A DNA stretch of 64,000 nt from Bacteriovorax sp037444575 (GTDB lineage: Bacteria > Bdellovibrionota > Bacteriovoracia > Bacteriovoracales > Bacteriovoracaceae): assembly GCA_037444575.1 (NCBI GenBank), contig JBBIME010000005.1, positions 327,102 to 391,101 of the forward strand, written 5' to 3'. The notes below the pieces were generated by a model that saw only the letters and a list, made by a program, of their open reading frames with translations, made no database searches and was not told the origin of the DNA. This document shows, one piece after another, positions 52,813 through 61,920 of this stretch. Each line of letters starts with the position of its first letter. The stretch's first letter is position 1. Both the position numbers and the translations under genes were made by a program.

Positions 52813-53022
52813 ATGACTAAAAAACTTGTTTCAATTTTATTTTTATCAATGATTACTTCGGGTGAGCTTTTAGCTTGCCCGATGTGCTCTGGTCAAAACC
52901 CAAAAGACAAGTATTACCTCTACGTCATTGGCGTTTTTATTCTTCTCATCTATTTTCCAATGTTTTATATGTTTAAAACTTTTATTAAACTTAGAAACGT
53001 TAACAACCAAGACCAAAAATAA
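52813..53022 (+). CDS. Small membrane protein with CPMC motif
   Basis: 69 residues: an N-terminal export or membrane segment, then ACPMCSGQNPKD, a second membrane helix and a short basic tail. The CxxC after the first segment could carry a metal or a disulfide on the outer face, perhaps for copper handling or oxidase assembly. Start ATG at 52813, two bases after the subunit III stop. Not recognised as a named family. Confidence 0.65.
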   Translation: MTKKLVSILFLSMITSGELLACPMCSGQNPKDKYYLYVIGVFILLIYFPMFYMFKTFIKLRNVNNQDQK

Positions 53023-53583
53023 ATGGACTCCTACAATCAAGACCAAGTTAGTAGCAGCAGTGATAGAAATGTGTTTGCTGTTATTGCACTTTTAAGTGTC
53101 TCTGTTTTTTCTTTTCTTATTTGGTTTATCTATTTTAGACATGTCGCTAATCCTGAAAGCGGATCCTGGATTAATTTCCTTCCTGCAATCAACGCTTTTT
53201 TTAATACATTAACATCAATTTTTTTAATCACCGGCCTTGCGTTTATCAAGCAAAATAACATTGAATGGCACAAGCGATTTATGTTAGCTGCAACTGCAAG
53301 TTCAGCTCTTTTTTTGGTGGGATATATCACTTACCACCATTTTCATGGTGATACTAAATTCATTGCAACAGGGACGATTCGACTCGTTTACTTCAGCATT
53401 CTTATATCACATATCTTATTGTCAGCCGTTCAGGTCCCACTAATTCTCTCAACACTCTATCTTGGTCTTACTAAAAAATTTGTAAAACATAAGAAGATAG
53501 CAAAAATAACTTTCCCAATCTGGTTGTATGTATCAGTTACGGGAGTTTTAATTTTTGTGATTCTTGGATGGTTTAATTCTTAA
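53023..53583 (+). CDS. DUF420 membrane protein (oxidase assembly, CtaM/YozB-like)
   Basis: 186 residues, about five membrane helices, with the DUF420 signature LPAINAFFNTLTSIFLITGL and conserved histidines in WHKRFM, YHHFHGD, SHILLS and HKKIAK. Members of this family (YozB, CtaM) help mature haem-copper oxidases. It directly follows the CPMC gene (TAA-ATG). Its end overlaps the end of the kynureninase-like gene by 11 bases. Confidence 0.85.
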   Translation: MDSYNQDQVSSSSDRNVFAVIALLSVSVFSFLIWFIYFRHVANPESGSWINFLPAINAFFNTLTSIFLITGLAFIKQNNIEWHKRFMLAATASSALFLVGYITYHHFHGDTKFIATGTIRLVYFSILISHILLSAVQVPLILSTLYLGLTKKFVKHKKIAKITFPIWLYVSVTGVLIFVILGWFNS

Positions 53584-54724
53584 GAGCGCTTAGATCGATA
53601 CAGTTTTCTTGATAAAGCCCAAAACCAAAACGCAATCGACTAGCTCGATAATCTGTCATTATTTTATGAGATCTCAGCTCATCGTGAAGTTTTTTAGAGT
53701 GTTCTGGACTAGGCATCGCAAAGGTTAAAAAATGACCATGATGATTGTAATCAACACTAAGAATATTTTTTTCAAGAAGATAATGGTGATCAATTGTTAA
53801 AAGATGATCGCGAAAATTTTTTTGTAACTTTTGGATATGTGAGTGAATTTTATCCACAGTAATATTTTCATTTTTAAATAAATTTAAAGCAGCATTCAAG
53901 CGATAAAGGGGAGAAAAATCCATCGTTGATCCAGCAAAGCGCATTCCATCGTCACTATAATTTACACTACCGTCATTTCGTGAAAGATCTGAAAATCCTG
54001 CAAACCATCCAGTATAAAGTGGACGATGCTTTGAACTTTTTGGAACGTGAAGAAAGCAGCAGCCTTCTCCGCCTTGAGCATATTTATATGATCCCGCCAT
54101 ATAAAATACTCGCGATTCCAATTCAGATAAATCAGTGGGAAAGGCCATGAAGCCATGATACCCATCGATCACAATCATGGTTTGAGAATCCTTTACTGCT
54201 TCGACAATTCTTTTCAGATTTTTAACAACCATCCCAGAATTAAAAAAGACATGACTAAAGAAAATCATATCGTAAGAGTGGCTCTTTATTTTATTAATAA
54301 ATCTTTCTTCAAAATTATCAAATGGGAGAGTAGGAACTTTTTCAATTCCAACAATATGTTCTTCGCTTAAGCGATTAACCTGACGATCAAAACTGTAAAA
54401 TTCAGAGTCTGTTGTTAATATTGATATTTTTTTTCTTGGATCAAAGCAACTCAAAAGGCGATAAACAAACTCATGAGTATTTGGAGCAAAAGCAATCTGT
54501 TCTGGATTAGAAATATTTAAAATATCAGCGATTAGTTTTTGGGTTTCAGGAACCTTTTTTTCAAAAATGTAATCCCACTTATCATCTACCAGTCGAGCTG
54601 AATCATCCCAATATTCTAACATGGCTTCGCGAGTAATATCGGGCCAGTAGTGATGGCTGTGACTGGCATAATGTTGAATGCCAGAGTTTGCCTTTAAAAA
54701 TAGTTGATAATATTTTTTATACAT
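53573..54724 (-). CDS. kynU: Kynureninase-like PLP enzyme (aminotransferase class V fold)
   Basis: 383 residues. PLP motifs: DGYHGFMAFPTD (Asp contacting the cofactor) and the Schiff-base Lys in GSYKYAQGGEG. Kynureninases are usually 410-460 residues and carry SYKYLN-x-GPG, so this is a short and divergent member; assignment rests partly on its pairing with tryptophan dioxygenase. It overlaps the dioxygenase gene by 8 bases on the same strand. Expected reaction: kynurenine to anthranilate plus alanine. Confidence 0.75.
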   Translation of the reverse strand: MYKKYYQLFLKANSGIQHYASHSHHYWPDITREAMLEYWDDSARLVDDKWDYIFEKKVPETQKLIADILNISNPEQIAFAPNTHEFVYRLLSCFDPRKKISILTTDSEFYSFDRQVNRLSEEHIVGIEKVPTLPFDNFEERFINKIKSHSYDMIFFSHVFFNSGMVVKNLKRIVEAVKDSQTMIVIDGYHGFMAFPTDLSELESRVFYMAGSYKYAQGGEGCCFLHVPKSSKHRPLYTGWFAGFSDLSRNDGSVNYSDDGMRFAGSTMDFSPLYRLNAALNLFKNENITVDKIHSHIQKLQKNFRDHLLTIDHHYLLEKNILSVDYNHHGHFLTFAMPSPEHSKKLHDELRSHKIMTDYRASRLRFGFGLYQENCIDLSALKN

Positions 54725-55817
54725 GAAAATTTAACTGCATTTTAATTTCTTCTGGAAGAATTGGTAGACGTGATCTTGGAATTAAATACGTTGATAAGTT
54801 AAATAAATCTACAAACACTCTGTTGTTGTCAGCTGCTCTTTTTAAGTATTGATGTCCAGAAGATCCACCAGTTCCAATTTTTGTTCCCAATAATCTTTGC
54901 GCCATTAAAGCGTGACGATATCTCCAAGTAGTGAAGTTCTCATCCACATCCAACATCGCTGTTAAGACTTGAAATGGAAGACTTAAAATGGACTCATCTC
55001 GATAAAGTAGAATAAAGAGAGCATTTAATATCGCCTTTTGCGAAAGCTTTCTTTGTTTACTTGCGATAAGTTCATTATGGATCTTCTCATCAAACAAGCT
55101 TCTGAAAGACGATTTTGTCAGTTCAAGGTTTTCAAGTTGCATCTTTTTTTCTGACTCACTTAAATGTGCACTATTTTTTAAAATAGTTTGCTCATCATCG
55201 TGCAAAATTGACTCAACTGATTTTTGGTATTCATCCCAAAAATTAAAATTTTTCATATTGGTAAATGGAACTCTTTCAAGCCATTTTTCCAAAACTTTCA
55301 AGAGAGATGGAGAAGATTCCAGTTCAGTCATTTTTTTGCGATCAGCTTCATTTAAACGGCCTAAGAAAAATTCACGATCGACATTTAAGCGATCATTGGT
55401 ACTTAGGCCCATTTTGATTTCAATTTCTCTAAACTGTACACTTTGAAAACCTGAAGCTGGAATAAGCAGATCTCTAAATTCCAAAAAATCCATTGGAGTC
55501 ATGGTTTCCATTATTCCTAGCTGGTCCACGAGAAGAGGTTGGATTTTTTTTATGCGCTCAAGTTTATGAACAACACCTGAAAGTTCTGATTCGGGAACAT
55601 AATCCTGATTGAAAGTAGCTAAGATTGCATTTAAGTCATGAAGAATTTGTTTAAACCAAAGTTCATATACTTGGTGAACAATAATAAATAATGTTTCGTC
55701 ATGACATTCACCGTTAGTAGCATCTGCATATTTACGACTCAGTGGAAGTTGGGTGTCTAAGAGCTTGGGAAGTTGAAGATAGTCGCCATAATAGATTGAT
55801 CCGCGATTTTTATGCAT
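54717..55817 (-). CDS. kynA: Tryptophan 2,3-dioxygenase
   Basis: 366 residues. The haem dioxygenase motifs are present: DETLFIIVHQVYELWFKQIL, a second SGFQSVQFREIE, and the distal GGSSGHQYLKRA (haem-ligand His region). It opens tryptophan to N-formylkynurenine. The formamidase that would link it to the kynureninase is not seen. RBS GAGG. It is divergent from the CtaA-CtaB fusion gene and sits inside the oxidase cluster on the opposite strand. Confidence 0.92.
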   Translation of the reverse strand: MHKNRGSIYYGDYLQLPKLLDTQLPLSRKYADATNGECHDETLFIIVHQVYELWFKQILHDLNAILATFNQDYVPESELSGVVHKLERIKKIQPLLVDQLGIMETMTPMDFLEFRDLLIPASGFQSVQFREIEIKMGLSTNDRLNVDREFFLGRLNEADRKKMTELESSPSLLKVLEKWLERVPFTNMKNFNFWDEYQKSVESILHDDEQTILKNSAHLSESEKKMQLENLELTKSSFRSLFDEKIHNELIASKQRKLSQKAILNALFILLYRDESILSLPFQVLTAMLDVDENFTTWRYRHALMAQRLLGTKIGTGGSSGHQYLKRAADNNRVFVDLFNLSTYLIPRSRLPILPEEIKMQLNFHV

Positions 55818-55924
55818 AAATAAAACACCTCAAAATAGACTGAATAGATGCCAAATTATCCTCAATATCTGTATGACTTTGCAAGAAACATTTAGTATAA
55901 AAAGGCACTTAAATTTAGTGAATT

Positions 55925-57763
55925 ATGAGTCAAAATATGAGAGTAAAAAATCTTTCTCTTGTCGCAGTTATTACAACTTTTGTGCTGATTATTTGGGGAG
56001 CTGTTGTTCACAATACTCAGTCAAGTTTAGCATGTCCGGATTGGCCTCTTTGTTACAATCAGTTTTTTCCTAAAATGGAAGGATCTATCTTAATTGAACA
56101 CGGTCACCGTCTTCTCGCAACTCTCGTCGGAATTTTTTCTATCAGTCTTGTGTGGTTATCCTTTCATGAAAGAAAAAAATCTCCTGAGCATCTTCATGTT
56201 TTCAAGATGTCTTGCCTGGCACTCTTTTTAGTTATCGCTCAAGGTGCCTTAGGCGGAATTACTGTTATCTACCGTCTGCCAACGATTGTCTCTACTTCTC
56301 ATCTTGGGCTTTCACTTATTTTCCTTTCGATTCTAATTTACATTAATCATAAAGCTACAGCAGGGGCTTCTAGATTTGTAAACATCAGTGAAGAAACAAA
56401 ACAACAGATTCAAAAAAATTGGAGTCCCTTAACTCGCCACGGAGTTGTTCTCGCTTTAGTGATGCTTTATGTACAAATTTTGCTTGGAGCTTTCATGCGT
56501 CACGCTGGAGCTGGAGCTTCTTGCGGGCTTGGATCAAGCAATGCCCTCCTTTGTAGGGATTTTGAAACTGTAAGCCTGACTCTATGGCCGCATTTTCCGC
56601 AAGCTCAACTTCATATTGTTCATCGCCTATATGCAGTTGTGGTATTTGCTGTTGTTTCATTTTTTTCAATTCGCTCAGGAAACTTTTTTAAAGCTGTGAA
56701 AAAAATTAAATTGGCCAGCTTGCTTCCATTTCTTTTTATTTCCTTTCAAGTTTTTATTGGAATTATGGCAGTGGCTTTTAATCTTTCAGTCATACCACTT
56801 ACTCTGCACTTAGCAGGAGCGGCCCTAAGTTTAGGCGCTCTTTGGAAACTCAATCTTCTTTTAAAGGACGCAGAGGATTCTTTTTTTACCGGGAACCGTC
56901 ATTCAATTTTGTCTGACATTGTCGATTTAACGAAACCTCGCTTATCGCTACTTGTAATGGTTACGGTATTAGTTGGAACATTGATTGCTCCAGAAAAAAT
57001 TTATTTCTTCAAGGCCCTCTTTGCATTCTTTTTAATTACTTTAGTTGTTATTGGAGCAGCGGCCCTTAATTGTTATATAGAGCGCGAGACAGATGCTAAA
57101 ATGATCAGAACCAAGGATCGCCCTCTTCCTTCGCAAAGAATGAAACCAAAAACAGCTTTCTTTTTCGGTATGTCACTCCTTATCGTTTCCATCCCGAGCA
57201 TTTGCATCTTTATCAATATGGTAACAGGTATCTTGGCCATCATTTCAGCAGTTCTTTACTTGTACGCATATACTCCGATGAAAAGGAGAAGTGAGTTCGC
57301 TGTTTATGTAGGGGCAATCCCAGGGGCTCTCCCTCCAGTGATGGGGTGGACTGCCGTTACTGGCAAAATAGATTTTATGGCCGTTGCCCTGTTTTTAATT
57401 CTTTTCATTTGGCAATTGCCTCATTTTTTAGCGATTTCGCTTTATCACGCCGATGATTACAATGCAGCTGACATTAAAGTGTATCCAAATCTTGAAAAGG
57501 GATTACAAATAACTAAACTTGGAATTTTTATCTTCACTCTAATGCTTTTTATCGTCTCTCTTCTTCCTTCATTTTTTTCACAAGCAAGCCTCATTTACAC
57601 TCGGGCAGCTTTTACCTTGAGTGGAATTTTTCTGATCTACGCCGGACGAGGACTCTTTTTAAAACAGGATATGGCGTTGCATCGAGCGTGGGCCAGAAAT
57701 TACTTCTATGGTTCAATTTTTTATCTGCCCCTGCTCCTAGCGGCTTTGATATTTTTTAAATAG
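55925..57763 (+). CDS. ctaB: Fused haem A synthase (CtaA) and haem O synthase (CtaB)
   Basis: 612 residues. Residues 1 to about 310 are CtaA/COX15: Cys pairs CPDWPLC and CGLGSSNALLC, and the haem-binding histidines in EHGHRLLA and HIVHRLYAV. Residues about 325-612 are CtaB/COX10: DLTKPRLSLLVMVTV and the prenyl-diphosphate motif NCYIERETDAKMIRTKDRPL. Both enzymes act in order on protohaem to make haem A for the oxidase. They are normally separate genes. The start is probably the ATG at 55925 or 55937; no clear ribosome-binding site. Confidence 0.9.
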   Translation: MSQNMRVKNLSLVAVITTFVLIIWGAVVHNTQSSLACPDWPLCYNQFFPKMEGSILIEHGHRLLATLVGIFSISLVWLSFHERKKSPEHLHVFKMSCLALFLVIAQGALGGITVIYRLPTIVSTSHLGLSLIFLSILIYINHKATAGASRFVNISEETKQQIQKNWSPLTRHGVVLALVMLYVQILLGAFMRHAGAGASCGLGSSNALLCRDFETVSLTLWPHFPQAQLHIVHRLYAVVVFAVVSFFSIRSGNFFKAVKKIKLASLLPFLFISFQVFIGIMAVAFNLSVIPLTLHLAGAALSLGALWKLNLLLKDAEDSFFTGNRHSILSDIVDLTKPRLSLLVMVTVLVGTLIAPEKIYFFKALFAFFLITLVVIGAAALNCYIERETDAKMIRTKDRPLPSQRMKPKTAFFFGMSLLIVSIPSICIFINMVTGILAIISAVLYLYAYTPMKRRSEFAVYVGAIPGALPPVMGWTAVTGKIDFMAVALFLILFIWQLPHFLAISLYHADDYNAADIKVYPNLEKGLQITKLGIFIFTLMLFIVSLLPSFFSQASLIYTRAAFTLSGIFLIYAGRGLFLKQDMALHRAWARNYFYGSIFYLPLLLAALIFFK

Positions 57764-57846
57764 ATAAAATTAAAATTTGTGTTTAATATGATAGGGATTA
57801 GCAAAAATAATAACGAACTTTAACTTTCTCTTCCGGGATTGCTGAA

Positions 57847-58662
57847 ATGAATCTATACAGTCTTTACATGAAACTATTTGTGTTTAATGCTCACGCCAGC
57901 GAAATGACTTTGCTGGAAAGAATTAAACCGCCTCTTGATATCTCAACTAATGGTCATTTGATTGATTCATTATTTAATTTAACAACCATGCTTATCACTG
58001 GTTTTTTTATTTTGGTTTGTATTGGTCTATTTGGATTCAGCTATCTCTACCGCAAAAGTAGACACCCAGTTGCTCTTTATGTTCATGGAACTGCTAGAAA
58101 GCATATCGCTATTGTTGCCGCTATAGCTGCTTTGGTTTTCATGATTATCGATATGCAGATTACTGGGATTTCAAACCATGATTATATGCAAGTTTTTGCT
58201 AAATGGCCGAAAGAAGACGCTGACGTTGTCCGCGTTGAAGTTTTAGGACAACAATGGGCATGGAACTTCCGTTATCCAGGAAAAGATGGAATTTTCAACA
58301 CAGAAGACGACATTGTAACGTTGAATGATCTTCGTCTCCCAGTTGGCAAAAAAATCGTCTTTCAAGTTACAGCTAAAGACGTTATTCACTCTTTCTATCT
58401 TCCAAATACACGTCTAAAACTCGATGCAATGCCAGGAAGAGTTTCTAAAATGTGGGTAGAGCTTACTAAGCCAGGTGTTTACGACGTTGCATGTGCTCAA
58501 ATGTGCGGAACGTTCCACTATAGAATGCAAGGTAAAATGACTGTTTATAGCCAGGAAGATTTCGATAAATGGCAAAACGAGATGCAAAATCGCACAACTT
58601 TCGCCATGGAAAAAGAAAATGCTGACCTCTACTGGGGTTGGAAATGGTTAGCGAGCAAATAA
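57847..58662 (+). CDS. ctaC: Cytochrome c oxidase subunit II
   Basis: 271 residues with two membrane helices (about 45-70 and 85-105) and a CuA cupredoxin domain: VLGQQWAWNFRYPG, the ligand His in DVIHSFYLP, and CAQMCGTFHYRM with two Cys, the His and Met. The usual Glu of CSEICG is Gln here; that residue binds by its backbone carbonyl, so CuA should still form. No C-terminal haem c domain, unlike some caa3 enzymes; the separate dihaem cytochrome at 61021 may supply it. Confidence 0.92.
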   Translation: MNLYSLYMKLFVFNAHASEMTLLERIKPPLDISTNGHLIDSLFNLTTMLITGFFILVCIGLFGFSYLYRKSRHPVALYVHGTARKHIAIVAAIAALVFMIIDMQITGISNHDYMQVFAKWPKEDADVVRVEVLGQQWAWNFRYPGKDGIFNTEDDIVTLNDLRLPVGKKIVFQVTAKDVIHSFYLPNTRLKLDAMPGRVSKMWVELTKPGVYDVACAQMCGTFHYRMQGKMTVYSQEDFDKWQNEMQNRTTFAMEKENADLYWGWKWLASK

Positions 58663-58698
58663 CTAAAAATTTTTTAAAATAGATAAGAGAGGATACTC

Positions 58699-60429
58699 AT
58701 GGCTTTTTTTGAACAACATATTCACGATGCACCAAAAACATTTTTATCGAAATATGTTTTCTCTTTCGATCACAAGGTAATTGGGAAACAATTTTTATGG
58801 TACGGAATTGCCTTCTTAGGCCTTGGTGGGATGATGGCGCTTATGATTCGCTGGACTCTTGCTTTCCCAGGTGAGCCGTTCCCAATTGTTGGTCAATTTT
58901 TGTTCCCGCAAACTAATGGTGTTGTTCCACCAGATACATACGCAATGCTATTTACTCTTCATGGAACAATCATGATTTTCTATGCGATCACTCCAATTTT
59001 AATTGGGGCCTTCGGAAACTTCTGTATTCCGCTTCTCATTGGCGCAAGGGATATGGTTTTTCCCACATTGAACATGCTTTCATTCTGGCTTGCATTTGTT
59101 TCGGCAATCCTTCTACTTGCTTCATTGTTTACTCCACTCGGAGGAGCGGCCGGAGGATGGGTTTCTTATCCAACATTATCAACACTGATTGGATCTCCTG
59201 GAATTGGACAAACTTTATGGTGTCTTGCTCTTTTCGTTCTTGGGGTTTCTTCAACAATGGGTGCGGTAAACTATATCGCTACAATTATTACTCTACGCGC
59301 TCCAGGAATGGGCTACTTTGATATGCCACTTACAATCTGGGGACTTTGGTTAACAGCGATCTTAAACGCTCTTTTCCTCCCAGTTCTTGGTGCTGGTCTT
59401 CTTCTTTTAACTTTTGACCGCGTCTTTGGAACAACATTCTTCCTTGCTGGTGCAGCTGCTACCAGCGGATCAGGTGATCCACTTTTATTCCAACACGTAT
59501 TTTGGATTTTTGGTCACCCTGAAGTTTACATTCTAATTCTTCCTGCTTGGGGAGTTGTTTCTGACCTACTTTCATTTTTTGCAAGAAAACCAGCGTTTGG
59601 AGCTAAAGCAACAGCTCTAGCGATGACGACAATCACAATTCTTTCAACTGTGGTTTATGGTCACCACATGTATACGACTCAAATGAGTCCATTGCTTACT
59701 CAGTCGTTCATGATGCTTACGATGACTATTTCAATTCCTTCAGCTGTTTTCTTTGCCAACTGGCTTGGAACACTTTGGAAAGGATCAATCCGTTTCCATT
59801 CACCAATGCTTTTTGCTCTGGGAGTAGTATTTGTATTTGGTCTTGGGGGATTAACTGGTCTCTATTTAGCGACTGTAACAACTGACTTATACCTTCACGA
59901 TACATATTTCGTTGTTGGTCACTTCCATTACACAATGGCCGCTTCGGTTCTTCTTGGTGGATTTGCTGCAACTTATTTTTGGTTCCCAAAAATGTTTGGT
60001 CGCATGATGAACGAGCCCTTAGCAAAAATCCACTTTTGGATCACAATGCTAGGTCTTAACGGTGTTTTCATGGGAATGATGGTTGTAGGGTATGCAGGTA
60101 TGCATAGACGTATCTACAATCCATTCGTTTACGAATTTTTACAAAAATTAATTCCGATTAACATGTTCATTACTTACTCAGCTCTTCTAATGGGATTTGG
60201 ACAACTTTTCTTTGTGTACAATTTTATCTATTCATTAGTTAAAGGTCCAAAAGCGTCTGCGAATCCTTGGGAAGTTGGAACGCTTGAATGGCAAATTCCA
60301 AGTCCAGCTCCACACTACAACTTTGACGTTATTCCAGTTGTAAAATGTGGACCGCACGAATTAGGAAACCCTAATTTAAAGAATGGAAGAGACTTCCAAT
60401 ATCAAACTGAAGAATTAGTAGAAGTGTAA
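58699..60429 (+). CDS. ctaD: Cytochrome c oxidase subunit I (haem-copper oxidase)
   Basis: 576 residues, twelve membrane helices. Haem a ligand His in FTLHGTIMIF, CuB His and cross-linked Tyr in FGHPEVYILILPAWG, CuB His pair VYGHHMY, and the a3 and a haem ligands in HDTYFVVGHFHYTMA. The HPEVY segment and GAFGNFCIPLLIGARDM fit an A-type oxidase with proton channels. It reduces oxygen to water and pumps protons. RBS GAGAGGATACTC. Confidence 0.96.
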   Translation: MAFFEQHIHDAPKTFLSKYVFSFDHKVIGKQFLWYGIAFLGLGGMMALMIRWTLAFPGEPFPIVGQFLFPQTNGVVPPDTYAMLFTLHGTIMIFYAITPILIGAFGNFCIPLLIGARDMVFPTLNMLSFWLAFVSAILLLASLFTPLGGAAGGWVSYPTLSTLIGSPGIGQTLWCLALFVLGVSSTMGAVNYIATIITLRAPGMGYFDMPLTIWGLWLTAILNALFLPVLGAGLLLLTFDRVFGTTFFLAGAAATSGSGDPLLFQHVFWIFGHPEVYILILPAWGVVSDLLSFFARKPAFGAKATALAMTTITILSTVVYGHHMYTTQMSPLLTQSFMMLTMTISIPSAVFFANWLGTLWKGSIRFHSPMLFALGVVFVFGLGGLTGLYLATVTTDLYLHDTYFVVGHFHYTMAASVLLGGFAATYFWFPKMFGRMMNEPLAKIHFWITMLGLNGVFMGMMVVGYAGMHRRIYNPFVYEFLQKLIPINMFITYSALLMGFGQLFFVYNFIYSLVKGPKASANPWEVGTLEWQIPSPAPHYNFDVIPVVKCGPHELGNPNLKNGRDFQYQTEELVEV

Positions 60430-60434
60430 TTAAA

Positions 60435-61010
60435 ATGGCAATCGTCACGACAAAGAAACTAATGAGTGAAAAAGATCAGGGACAGGAGATTATCTCTTCT
60501 GTCGCTATGATTGTCACACTCGTTTCATTTGCGATGCTCTTTGCGACTCTCATGATGGGATTTGCAATGTTTCGCATAACTTCACCCGTTTGGCCTCCGG
60601 CCGGGATGACAAAGCCATCTTTGATTCTCCCAAGCTTATCAACTCTATGTATTTTTTTAAGCTCTATGAGTTTCATTTGGTTTGAAAAAAATATTGCAGA
60701 CAAAAGAGGATTGATCGTAACGATTGTTTTAGGTTTTGGCTTTATGCTGATTCAATCATTGCTTTGGCACTCTCTAAGTTCGCAGGGCGTTTTTGTCTCA
60801 TCAGGAATTTTCCCTTCTATTATTTACACATTTACTTGGATACATGCTGCTCACATCGTCGCAGCTATCAGTTTACTTTTTTGGCTTCTTTTTAGTGTCC
60901 TTAAGGAAAATACTCCGAAAGTTCGAATTCAGGCTTCGAACGTAGGAAAGTTCTGGCACTTTTTAGGTATTGTCTGGTTCATCATGTTTGTGACTATTTT
61001 TGTTTTATAA
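60435..61010 (+). CDS. ctaE: Cytochrome c oxidase subunit III family protein (copy 2)
   Basis: 191 residues, five membrane helices. Subunit III-like features are LFATLMMGFAMFRI, the WHSLSSQGVFVSSG segment, TWIHAAHIVAAISLLFW and FWHFLGIVWFIMF. It is directly after ctaD (5 bases), so it is the expected oxidase subunit III. The other homologue at 52190 is diverged from it. Ends overlapping the next transcript region near 61010. Confidence 0.83.
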   Translation: MAIVTTKKLMSEKDQGQEIISSVAMIVTLVSFAMLFATLMMGFAMFRITSPVWPPAGMTKPSLILPSLSTLCIFLSSMSFIWFEKNIADKRGLIVTIVLGFGFMLIQSLLWHSLSSQGVFVSSGIFPSIIYTFTWIHAAHIVAAISLLFWLLFSVLKENTPKVRIQASNVGKFWHFLGIVWFIMFVTIFVL

Positions 61011-61020
61011 GAGGATAAAT

Positions 61021-61908
61021 ATGAAAGGTTTGAATCTCGTTTTAGCCATCACTGCATTAACGACACTAGTTTCTTGTAGTGAAAGCCATTTTAAAGAAGA
61101 TAAGATCTTCGCTGGTGGAGTTTATGCTCCTGCAAAAGCACTCAATGATGGTAAATCTCTTTATACTGAATACTGTATGCCGTGCCATGGAGTAAATGGA
61201 GATGGTAAAGGTGTTGCTTCTAAGGGACTAGCTGTTCCACCTAGAAACTTCACACTTGGTCAGTATAAATTTGGACAAGTTGTTTCCGGAGGACTTCCTC
61301 ACGATGCAGACTTTTATAAACTTATAAGAGAAGGTTTAACTGGAACAGCAATGCTTCCATGGAAAGAACTTTCAGACCAACAGCTGTTTAATCTTGTTCA
61401 ATATATTAAGACTTTCGCACCTGCAAAATGGGAAGGCGCTGATAAGCAACTTGGTGAAGCTATTGTAGTAACCAAAGATCCGTATGGAGAAGCTCATAAA
61501 GAAAGTGCAATCCAAAGAGGGAAGGAAGTTTATCACGTAGTTGCTCAATGTTGGACATGTCATAGAGCCTACGTAAATCATGCCGAATTCAATGAAATGT
61601 CTAAAAAAATTAATGGCAAAGCGGTAACTGAATTTGATCCACAAATGTATCACATTAAGCTTCAACCAAATGACTATAGCTACTCATCAATGCCACCAGA
61701 GTTTACTTACGATTCAGTTCGTTCTGCAAAGACAGTTGAAGAGCTTTATATCCGTCTAAGTGCAGGTGTTGGTGGAACAGCAATGCCAAGCTGGAAAGGA
61801 ACAATTCAGGACGATGAAATTTGGGCAGTCGCTCACTATGTGAAGTACTTAATGGATTTAAAAAATACTTCGGAAAGAACTAAACTTTTGGAAGATTCTC
61901 ATAAGTAA
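61021..61908 (+). CDS. Dihaem cytochrome c lipoprotein
   Basis: 295 residues. Lipoprotein signal peptide with lipobox LVSC (Cys about 19), then two cytochrome c domains: CMPCH with a matching Met/His region (GTAMLPWK) and CWTCH with GTAMPSWK. Membrane tethering on the outer face of the inner membrane suits electron delivery from the bc complex to CuA. Start ATG at 61021 after AAGAGGATAA. A caa3-like division of labour is likely, with the haem c module as a separate subunit. Confidence 0.9.
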   Translation: MKGLNLVLAITALTTLVSCSESHFKEDKIFAGGVYAPAKALNDGKSLYTEYCMPCHGVNGDGKGVASKGLAVPPRNFTLGQYKFGQVVSGGLPHDADFYKLIREGLTGTAMLPWKELSDQQLFNLVQYIKTFAPAKWEGADKQLGEAIVVTKDPYGEAHKESAIQRGKEVYHVVAQCWTCHRAYVNHAEFNEMSKKINGKAVTEFDPQMYHIKLQPNDYSYSSMPPEFTYDSVRSAKTVEELYIRLSAGVGGTAMPSWKGTIQDDEIWAVAHYVKYLMDLKNTSERTKLLEDSHK

Positions 61909-61920
61909 GAGATAGGTTAA

